DNA from: Ancistrus triradiatus
Lineage: Eukaryota > Chordata > Actinopteri > Siluriformes > Loricariidae
Assembly (NCBI GenBank): GCA_025084515.1
Contig: JAJAGP010000242.1
Span: 62,001-126,000, forward strand
Direction: 5' to 3'
Length of the DNA: 64,000 nt
Below, piece after piece: positions 56,111-64,000 of this stretch. The notes beneath the pieces were generated by a model. That model made no database searches. It was not told where the DNA came from and worked only from the letters and a program-made list of their open reading frames with translations. Positions within the stretch are counted from its first letter, which is position 1; each line of letters begins with the position of its first letter. The translations under genes were made by a program, and so were the position numbers.

Positions 56111-57564
56111 CAGTCGTGCTTGAAAGTTTGTGAACCCTTTAGAATTTTCTGTACAGTATTTCTGCATAAATATGACCTAAAACATCATCAGATTTGAACA
56201 CAAGTCCTAAAAGTAGATAAAGAGAACTCTGTTAAACAAACGAGACAAAAATATTATACTTAGTCATTTATTTATTGAGGAAAATGATCCAATATTACAT
56301 ATTAGTGAGTGGCAAAAGTATGTAAACCTTTGCTTTCAGTATCTGGTGTGACCTCCCTGTGCAGCAATAACTGCAACTAAACATTTCCTGTAACTGTTGA
56401 TCAGTCCTGCACACCGGCTTGGAGGAGTTTTATCCCATTCCTCCGTACAGAACAGCTTCAGCTCTGGGATGTTGGTGGGTTTCCTCACATTAACTGCTCA
56501 CTTCAGGTCCTTCCACAACATTTCCATTGGATTAAGGTCAGGACTTTGACTTGGCCATTCCGAAACATTTAACTTTATTCTTCTTTAACCATTCTTTGGT
56601 AGAACGACTTGTGTGCTTAGGGTCGTTGTCTTGCTGCTTGACCCACCTTCTCCTGAGAAAAGTTCATGGACAGATGTTCTATCATTTTCCTTTAGAATTC
56701 TCTGATATATTTCAGAATTCATTGTTCCATCAATGATGGCAAGCCGTCCTGACCTAGATGCAGCAAAACAGGCCCAAACCATGGTACTACCACCACCATG
56801 TTTCACAGATGGGATAAGGTTCTTATGCTGGAATGCAGTGTTTTCCTTTCTCCAAACATAGTGCTTTTCTTTTAAACCAAAAAGTTATATTTTGGTCACA
56901 TCCATCCACAAAACATTCTTCCACACCACTGTTGTTCAGTGTTCTTCTGATGGTGGAATCATGAACATTAACATTATTATTAGATGTTACCCTGGGGTCC
57001 TTTGTGAACCCACCAACTATTGCACGCCTTGCTTTTGGAGTGATCTTTGTTGGTCGACCACTCCTGGGGAGAGTAACAATGGTTTGGATTGGTGGAGTCC
57101 AGACTCTTTAGAGATGGTTTTGTAACCTTTTCCAGCCTGATGAACATCAACAACTCTCTTTCTGAAGTCCTCAGAAATCTCCTTTGTCCGTGCCATGATA
57201 CACTTCCACAAGCATGTGTTGTGAAGAGCAGACTTTGATAGATCCCTGTTCTTCAAATAAAACAGGGTGCCCACTCACACCTGATTGTCATCCCACTGAT
57301 TGAAAACACCTGACTCTAATTTCACCTTCAAATTAACTGCTAATCCTAGAGTTTCACATATTTTTGCCACTCACTAATATCTCATATTGGATCATTTTCC
57401 TCAATATATAAATGACCAAGTATAATATTTTTGTCTCATTTGTTTAACTGGGTTCTCTTTTATCTACTTTTAGGACTTGTGTTCAAATCTGATGATGTTT
57501 TAGGTCATATTTATGCAGAAATATAGAAAATTCTAAAGGGGTCACAAACTTTCAAGCACCACTG
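56111..57564 (-). mobile_element. Tc1 family A element in stk24 intron
   Basis: The termini are CAGTCGTGCTTGAAAGTTTG and CTTTCAAGCACCACTG, flanked by TA on both sides. It is 1454 bp, about 140 bp short of the family length. The minus strand reads MARTKEISEDFRKRVVDVHQ near 57196 (HTH start) and MVWACFAASRSGRLAIIDGT near 56780. Deletions around 56920-57110 and frameshifts inactivate it. It lies antisense to stk24. Confidence 0.92.
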
Positions 57565-57566
57565 TA

Positions 57567-58362
57567 CAGCGTCAGCCGCCTTTGTAAAAATCTCCTTAAA
57601 CAGGCAGCACGAGAAGCCGAAAATCAGTGCGTCGCTTAGTCTGTACGTTTAGTGTACTCTCTGGCGCGTTTCAAGCCAACCGTGCTCAGTGTGAGTACGC
57701 CCTAAAGATGCTTGACTGTTTGGGGAATTTTATTCATTTAGCTGGTGGTTTATTTTCTCACAGGACCTGGCAACCTCGGAATTAAACTCGGCGAAACGGC
57801 TAGCAAACACATTTGTGGAAACGTTAGTGCATGCTCGAGGACTGACGAATTTCGTTATGTAATTAATGAAGTTTGAAGTTTGTCACGTTTCTGAGATTAG
57901 TATAGATCCTATTGCTGCCTGAGTCATGTAATTCCGAAGGTTTCCTATTATCTGATTACTCAAGTAAACTCGTTGATCGGATTTTTTGGAGTTATAAGAT
58001 TATTAAGTGTATGTGAACTTGCTTTGTCTCGAGTAAACATGTGGATCCTCCATTGTGACTAATTCAATGGCTTTCTCATAGATAAAGAAGTAAACAAAAA
58101 ATCATTGATGAAACTGGTCAAAATGGTAAATCATTGGCAGTGGTTCTCCCTGTGTTGAATTTGAAGCAGATGGCGTCTAATCAGCCAAGAATTGCGTGAC
58201 CTATATAAAAATCGACACCAAAGTCTAGTATCTCTAGTATCTGTAATACATACTTGACTACATGAAAACTGACACTAATGGATATTGAGTATTTCATGTA
58301 CTGGCAAACGATAAAGATTCCTCTATCTGTGTTTCCTCTCCCTTTTCATCTCTGTGCTGCAG
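57567..58362 (+). other. Remaining stk24 intron sequence
   Basis: No coding or repeat feature was recognised apart from the polypyrimidine tract and CTGCAG acceptor at its end. Confidence 0.5.
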
Positions 58363-58548
58363 GCCGATATTTGGTCTTTAGGGATCACGGCGATCGAGCT
58401 GGCTAAAGGTGAGCCGCCACACTCTGACCTGCACCCCATGAAGGTGCTCTTTCTCATCCCAAAGAACAACCCTCCCACACTGGAGGGCAACTACAGCAAA
58501 CCTTTGAAAGAGTTTGTGGAAGCCTGTTTGAACAAGGAGCCCAGTTTC
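58363..58548 (+). CDS. stk24: stk24 exon: kinase C-lobe
   Basis: Sixty-two codons give ADIWSLGITAIELAKGEPPH, SDLHPMKVLFLIPKNNPPTL and EGNYSKPLKEFVEACLNKEP, ending SF. The acceptor is CTGCAG and the donor GTAAGT, phase 0 at both ends. DIWSLG is the subdomain IX motif. Confidence 0.96.
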
Positions 58549-58607
58549 GTAAGTGTCCTTTTTGAAGATGTAATGGGACTCATTTTGGGTTAATACACAC
58601 ATTCGTA

Positions 58608-59168
58608 CTGGCCAGTTTATTAGGTACACCTTGCTGGTACCAGGTTGGACACCCTTTTGCCTTCAAAATAGTCTTTATGGCATAGATTCAACAAGGTGCT
58701 GCAAACATCTCAGAGATTTTGGTCCATGGAGCAAATTTCCCATTCCACTACATCCCAAAGGTGCTCTATTGGAATGAGATATGGTGAATGTGGACATTTG
58801 AGTACAGTGAACTCATTGTGACGTTCAAGGAACCAGTTTGAGATGATGTGAGCTTTGTAATGTTTCATGTAGAAGATGGGTACATTGTGGTTGTAAAGGG
58901 ATACACATGGTTAACAACAATACTCAGGTAGGCTGTGCCATTTAAACAATGCTTGGTTGGTATCAAGGAGCCCAATGTGTGAAAATACTATAGCGCCACA
59001 TTCAGTCACCCAAATCTCCTTTCCACCCCAGTCTGATGCTTGGCTGATTTTTCAATATTTTGTATTGATCATGTCTACATGCCTAAATGCATTGAGTTGC
59101 TGCCATGTGATTGGCCGATTTATATATTTCCGTTAAGAAGCAGTTGAACAGGTGTACCTAATAAAGTG
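58608..59168. mobile_element. MITE with GTACACC terminal repeats in stk24 intron
   Basis: The left end CTGGCCAGTTTATTAGGTAC ACC and the right end GGTGTACCTAATAAAGTG are inverted copies. TA lies before the left end (58606-58607) and after the right end (59169-59170). The 561-bp interior is non-coding. It is a common fish repeat type, but the superfamily was not determined. Confidence 0.75.
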
Positions 59169-59266
59169 TATATATACCGTATATAAACAAGCATTTTTAT
59201 TATGTTGGTGCTAGATAAATAGTGCTTGTAGGAGGAGGTATTCATGTCTCTTTCATTCTCTTTTAG

Positions 59267-59412
59267 AGACCAACAGCTAAAGAGCTGCTGAAGCACAAGC
59301 TGATTGTGCGCCATGCTAAGAAGACGTCCTACCTGACTGAGCTCATCGACCGATACAAACAGTGGAAGGCCGAGCAGTGCAGAGAAGAGTCCAGCTCAGA
59401 CGATTCAGACTC
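59267..59412 (+). CDS. stk24: stk24 exon: end of kinase domain and start of linker
   Basis: It reads RPTAKELLKHKLIVRHAKKT, SYLTELIDRYKQWKAEQCRE and ESSSDDSD with two bases of the next serine codon. The conserved subdomain XI arginine (RPTAKELL) closes the kinase fold. The acceptor is TTTTAG and the donor is GTACGT. The acidic serine run begins the regulatory linker. Confidence 0.95.
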
Positions 59413-60112
59413 GTACGTTCTTCCCTCAGCATTAAAGGGTCACAGACGCATGGTTCCCCCTCCGTTCTTCTCCTTTTGTGCAGCTTTTTCCTTTCCTCTT
59501 TGTCTTGAGTCATCTCTCATCATATCCTGCCTAGTTGTCAAATCAGGTTACATGTGGAAACTCCAATTGCATTTTCGACCACAAGATTTCAGAACATTTC
59601 GTCTTTCCTTAACTGTTGGAAAGCCCAGATGCAGTAACCATGAATGCAATTCAGAACCATGATCTACTGAATGCACGACTCTGATGAATCAGTGAACATA
59701 CTGTACTGTGCAAATGTTTTAGGCCACCATTAGATTAGTTGTTTTCGCAATGGTGTAATGACCATAAATAAGTTATTGTTGACGATTGGACCCAAATATT
59801 TCAAATTTGGACTCCCTCTGTAATGCTCTTTTTCACTGATCTTCATTCCAGTTTTTGTGAGCTTTGCTTATCTTAGCCTTTTAACCCTGTTCCCATTCTG
59901 GAAAAAGTGGTTTCTTGGCTCATACCCTTCCAAATCACCATTTCTGATCAAGCTTTTTCAGACTGTAGATGGGTCATATTGATATCCTGATGAAGCTGCC
60001 AGATGCTAGTATTGCTGGGTTTTTTTGTGGGTTTTATTTTCTTATTGAAATACTACCTACACATTTCCATTTTTTCCTGGTTGTGTTCTTACAAGAGACT
60101 GATTGAGATATA

Positions 60113-62200
60113 CAGAGGAACAAAAAAGTATTTAGTCAGCCACTGATTGTGCAAGTTCTCTTACTTAGAAAGATGACAGAGGTCTGTAATTTTCATCATA
60201 GGTACACTTGAACTATGAGAGACAAAATGAGAAATAAAAAATCCAGGAAATCAGATTGTAGGATGTTTAAAGAATTTAATTGTAAATTATGGTGGAAAAT
60301 AAGTATTTGGTCACTAACAAAAGTTCAGTTTTATTCTTTGTAACAAAGCCTTTGTTGGCAATGACAGAGGTCAAAAGTTTCCTGTAAGTCTTCACCAGGT
60401 TTGCACACACTGTATCTGGTATTTTGACCCATTCCTCCATGCAGATCTCCTCTAGAGCAGTGATGTTTTGGGGCTGTCGCTGGGCAACACGGACTTTCCA
60501 CTCCCTCCACAAATGTTCTATGGGGTTGAGGTCTGGAGACTGGCTAGGCCACTCCGGGACCTTGAAATGCTTTTTACGGAGCCACTCCTTTATTGCCCGA
60601 GCGGTGTGTTTGGGATCATTGTCATGCTGGAATACCAAGCCACGTTCCATCTTCAATGCTCTCACTGATGGAAGGAGGTTTTGACGTAAAGTCCACGGAT
60701 ACATGGGGCCCGTTCTTCTTCCCTTAACACGGATCAGTTATCTTGTCCCCTTTGCAGAAAAAAAACAGCACAAAGCCATGATGTTTCACCCCCATGCTTC
60801 ACAGATAGGCATGGTGTGTTTGGATGCAAACTCAGCATTCAAAACACGACCAGTTGAGTTTTTAGCAAAATGGTTCTATTTTGGTTTCATCTGGACCACA
60901 TTGATTATTTCCCAATCCCAGGTTGTGCCGTGGGGTGAACGAGTTCAAAGAAAACGCGTTCATTGAACAAGCTCATTTTTTCGTGAACGTGAACTGAACG
61001 CAACACATTTTTTAATAAAGAACTTGAACGTGAATTAGTTCACATTATGTGTCATGAACGGCAGACATCACTGTAAATGAACGTTGGAATTTGTTTTCCA
61101 TTGAAAACTGAGTGACATCTGTTTTCTCTTTTGAAACGCAACGAGAGAAAGTTCCTACCTCCTGTATTCTCGCTGGTGCCGCTTAAATCATGTATCATCA
61201 GACAGAAATGGTTTTGACATTGTGTGCGCAATGCATTGCGGGCAACATAGTGTCCGGCTGAGAATAGTTAACATACTGGCTAGTTAATAACATACTGGCT
61301 TCCGCACGACGTTACCCGTGATGAATTGCAGCAGAGCGGGGTAGGCATAGCAATGCCGCGTACACAATTGCAGTGTCATGAGCAAATGTCTACAATGAGC
61401 AGTTTCAAAGAACGTATAGTGATTTCTAGCTTGTAGTGTGAAAAAAGTATTTATTTGAATATCTCACAAAAAAAGTAAAATGAACTGAACTTTGAACTAG
61501 TTCAGAATTAAAATTGTGAACTTTGAACGTGAACTGTTCACTTTGAGCATGTATGAACTGCACTTGAACTCGTTCAGAAAAGCTATGAAATGCCACAACA
61601 TGCCCAATCCTCTTCTGGATCTCCATATGCTCTCTGCCCAAATTCAGACGGCCTGGACATGTACTGGCTTAAGCAGTTGGACACGCCTGGCACTGCAGGA
61701 TCTGAGTCCCTCACGGTGTAGTGTGTTTCTGATGGTTGCCTTTGATACTTTGGTCCCAGCTCGCTGCAGGTCATTCATCAGGTCCCTCCATGTAGTTCTG
61801 GGATTTTTGCTCACTGTTCTCATGATCATTTTGACCCCACGGGATGAGATCTTGCGTGGAGCCCCAGATCGAGGGAGATTATCAATGGCCTTGTATATCT
61901 TCCATTTTTTTACAATTGCTCCCACAGTTGATTTATTCACACCAACCTGCTTGCCTATTGTAGATTCACTTTTCCCAGCCTGGTGCAGCCCTCTTTGGTC
62001 TTGGCTATGGTTGAGTTTGGAGTCTGACTGTTTGAGGCTGTGGACAGGTGTCTTTTATTCAGATAACGAGGTCAAACAGGTGCCATTAATACAGGTAACG
62101 AGTGGAGGACAGAAGAGCTTCTTAAAGAAGTTGTTACAGGTCTGTGAGAGCCAGAAGTCTTGCTTGTTTGTGGGTGACCAAATACTTTTTTGCTCAACTG
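60113..62200 (-). mobile_element. Tc1 family B element split by a hAT element, in stk24 intron
   Basis: The left end CAGAGGAACAAAAAAGTATT follows TA; the right end CCAAATACTTTTTTGCTCAA lacks a clean target site. The transposase is on the minus strand: HTH half at 61940-61644 (NLPRSGAPRKISSRGVKMIM) and catalytic half at 60704-60276 (FQHDNDPKHTARAIKEWLRK, WPSQSPDLNPIEHLW). The last aspartate and glutamate are intact with 34 residues between. The hAT insertion separates the two halves. Confidence 0.9.
60919..61602. mobile_element. Non-autonomous hAT element with 8-bp duplication
   Basis: The 684-bp insert starts CAGGTTGTGCCGTGG and ends TGCCACAACATG, imperfect inverted ends. It is bordered on both sides by CCCAATCC (60911-60918 and 61603-61610), the 8-bp duplication of hAT elements. 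The subterminal regions are rich in GTGAAC/GTTCAC and GAACGAGTTC words in both orientations. It contains no transposase. Confidence 0.9.
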
Positions 62201-62202
62201 TG

Positions 62203-62268
62203 TGTATATGTGTATATGTGTGTATGTATGTATGTATGTATGTGTGTGTGTGTGTGTGTGTGTGTAAA

Positions 62269-62302
<34 letters not shown>
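62203..62302. repeat. (TATG)n/(TG)n and (ATT)n microsatellites
   Basis: A TGTATGTATG run passes into TGTGTG and then TATTATTATT immediately after the Tc1 end, inside the stk24 intron. Confidence 0.9.
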
Positions 62303-62538
62303 CCATTGCTAAAACAATAGAACATGCACAGTACTGTAGTTTATTAGCAGTTGTTAGTGATCTAAATACTTGTATTGTCTGTCCAACAATTTTCTAACTG
62401 CACTTTTTAAGATATGCTGGTGAGACTGTGGAGCTCTACCTGCTAATACCTTTGATAACTTCTCAGATATTACATTATGTCAAAAATGCTTAAACTAAAA
62501 ATTGATGTCCTTTGCCATTGTCTCCATCTTGCTTTCAG

Positions 62539-62656
62539 AGAAGCGGATGGACAGGCATCTGGGGGGAATGATTTTAGCAATGATGAGTGGATCTTCACCC
62601 TTCGGGAGAAAGACCTTAAAAAGCTGCAGAATGGAGCCAATGTGGCAGCAGAGCAG
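62539..62656 (+). CDS. stk24: stk24 exon: regulatory linker
   Basis: It completes the split serine and reads EADGQASGGNDFSNDEWIFT, LREKDLKKLQNGANVAAEQ. Human STK24 has an AETD-G caspase site at the equivalent place; here it reads SEAD-G, keeping the aspartate-glycine step, and the exon junction falls just before it. The acceptor is TTTCAG and the donor GTAAAT; it ends in phase 0. Confidence 0.93.
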
Positions 62657-62941
62657 GTAAATCATAAAGCTTTAAAGTTGACCAAGGCAAAAAAGTTAGA
62701 ACGCATTTATCCATTTTATGGACTGTGCAAATAAAGACATGGTGTCAGTGAACGCAACGCTGTTAGGAATGTCATTTTCCTTAGACATTTTAGGATAATT
62801 CGTAAGTCAGGATTGACACTGGAATTGTATTTTGCGTTGAGCACTTACCCAGCCTTTAAGGGTGCCACCATCTTGTAGATTATTAACATTGCATTACTTT
62901 TCGTGAATGGTAAATGTTTTGGCTTCCCAGTTTCTGATAAT

Positions 62942-62942
<1 letters not shown>

Positions 62943-63003
<61 letters not shown>
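62943..63003. repeat. (TG)n microsatellite upstream of stk24 exon
   Basis: About thirty TG dinucleotides lie 30 bases upstream of the acceptor of the exon at 63033, close to the branch-point/polypyrimidine region. Its length may vary among individuals. Confidence 0.95.
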
Positions 63004-63005
<2 letters not shown>

Positions 63006-63032
63006 CTCTTTCTTTTTTCTTTCTATATGCAG

Positions 63033-63095
63033 GATGCTGTTCAGAGGCCGCTGTCACAGGATCTGTCTACAGTTATCACTCCAGTCTTAACAGAG
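63033..63095 (+). CDS. stk24: stk24 exon: C-terminal tail, partial
   Basis: Twenty-one codons give DAVQRPLSQDLSTVITPVLT and E, equivalent to the RPFSQCLSTIISPLFAE region of the mammalian protein. The acceptor TATGCAG lies right after a (TG)n microsatellite and pyrimidine tract. The donor is GTCAGT. At least one more exon encoding the final dimerisation region should lie beyond the window. Confidence 0.88.
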
Positions 63096-63534
63096 GTCAG
63101 TCAATAATGTGACCTGAACTTGCAGCAAATTCAATGCAAACATTGCAAAAATTCAAACATTTCACATATTTTAGAGTCTTTTTTGTAACAAAACTGTTTG
63201 AGTAATTCAAATTCAGAAAATCAATAACATATGTCATTTTAACCCACACTGTAAGTCACTATCAATTAAAGTAGAATCAGATCCTGCTGTCTGAACTCCT
63301 AATTCCCAAAATTCCAGGTGTAATGTACAGGGTATTTTAATGGCCTAACCTGCTGTCCAAACTAAAACAAATAGGGAGCAGGACAGAAATGGATGTAGAG
63401 GTCTTCCTTAATGGCTTCTTATTCCTGCATACACCTTTCACTTAACCCCTCTCAATAAATAACCTAAACTTGTGTTTATTCAGTGGTTAATCATGAAGTG
63501 GTTAATCATGTAATTGGTGGTAACCTTACAAGCC
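63096..63534 (+). other. stk24 intron start, no features recognised
   Basis: AT-rich sequence after the donor site. Nothing further is supported. Confidence 0.4.
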
Positions 63535-63800
63535 CAAATCAGAAAAAAGTTCTGACAGTATGGAAAATGCAAATAAAAAAAACAACAACTTACATTTACT
63601 TTTCCTTGTATTAGACAGTAAGAACCCAAGATGTTTCATGTTTTGCCAGGCGAACTTTATTTCATTTGTTAATAAACATCCATTTCATTCCTGCAATACA
63701 TTTTTACAAGGTTGTAACGGAGGCAGTTTAGGGCTAGTGATGAGATAATGATGCGATTACAAGCAGGTGATTATAGTCATGATTTGGTACAAATGCTGTA
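63535..63800 (+). repeat. Dispersed repeat shared with 23651-23900
   Basis: It carries GTATGGAAAATGCAAATAAA, GACAGTAAGAACCCAAGATG, TTTCATTTGTTAATAAACATCC and GGTGATTATAGTCATGATTTGG in the same order as the copy 40 kb upstream. Probably a non-autonomous DNA element. Confidence 0.65.
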
Positions 63801-64000
63801 TCTACTCCCTTACATTATTAAAATGTTTAAACACAGTGTTCCTCAAAGAAAGATTGGAAGTGATTTACATTAAATGATTCAAGGAATCTGGAGGAATTTC
63901 ACAGTGTAAAGGGCAAGGATGCAGGCTTAAACTGAAGACCCATGATCTCCGATCCCTCAGACGGCACTGCATCAAGAACCATCATTCATCAATAGCTGAT
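63801..64000. other. Window end, unassigned
   Basis: No coding exon or repeat was recognised in the last 200 bases. Confidence 0.4.

Larger units (their letters stand above)
54630..63095 (+). other. stk24: stk24 gene span (seven recognised exons)
   Basis: STK24/MST3 is a germinal-centre kinase III of the Ste20 group. It binds MO25/CAB39 and CCM3/PDCD10-type partners and acts in cytoskeletal, Golgi and cell-death control. The choice of stk24 over stk25 or stk26 rests on EGNYSKPLKEFVEACLNKEP and on the linker motif EADGQASGGND followed by EWIFTLREKD, which match vertebrate MST3. Exons before the VAIK/glycine-loop region and after 63095 are missing, so promoter and start codon are not in view. 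Introns total about 7.6 kb and are largely transposons. Confidence 0.93.

Noticed and set aside
61516..62397. 293-residue open frame on the plus strand
   Set aside because: It runs from hAT sequence through antisense Tc1 into microsatellites. There is no protein-family character, and the repetitive C/V/Y tail comes from (TG)n.

Overview
This is a repeat-choked window from a ray-finned fish (teleost) nuclear genome. The basis is the mix of Tc1/mariner, PIF/Harbinger, hAT, pogo/Tigger-like, gypsy, L1, L2-like, Rex1-like and Penelope elements, fish-type SINEs, long microsatellites, and a vertebrate protein-kinase gene split by GT-AG introns. The Tc1 family present in many copies resembles those abundant in ostariophysan fish such as catfishes; that narrower placement is only a guess. 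No prokaryotic genes, CRISPR arrays or operons are present.

The only host gene I recognise is stk24 (MST3, a germinal-centre kinase III) on the + strand at the right end. Seven consecutive coding exons (54630-63095) run from the end of the kinase N-lobe through the catalytic loop, DFG/APE activation segment, C-lobe and linker into the C-terminal tail. All junctions have GT/AG signals and compatible phases. The upstream N-lobe exons and the last C-terminal exons were not found. Its introns hold two Tc1 elements, one interrupted by a hAT element, and a TIR-flanked MITE.

Layout: 1-640 L1 relic; 2319-2960 two tRNA-derived SINE-type repeats; 3577-4794 degraded TIR element; 4738-10680 a tandemly duplicated block of about 3 kb, each copy carrying a CpG-rich 27/30-bp minisatellite, an LTR-like segment and a Tc1 start; 10472-13096 Tc1, hAT MITE and a pogo-like element; 15898-20716 a PIF/Harbinger element with transposase and Myb-like remnants, interrupted by a MITE that is itself interrupted by Tc1; 20884-21937 a second Tc1 family; 24145-26295 Tigger-like and Tc1 fragments; 26297-29949 a gypsy retrotransposon with its 5' LTR; 30760-31440 a third Tc1 lineage; 32388-42140 Tigger-like MITEs, Tc1 copies and an L2-like fragment; 43200-43990 a Rex1-like LINE 3' part; 45259-52090 a second gypsy element with coding minisatellites in gag, split by a long L2-like LINE; 52180-52875 a Penelope-like element with a GIY-YIG domain, then a 100-base gap; 52976-53897 Tc1; then stk24.

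The biology is therefore a host kinase gene beside nested generations of transposons. Every transposon coding region I could read is broken. The most unusual structure is the duplicated minisatellite/LTR block at 4.7-10.7 kb. Its dense small indels also suggest poorly polished long-read sequence, so its fine structure should be treated with caution.
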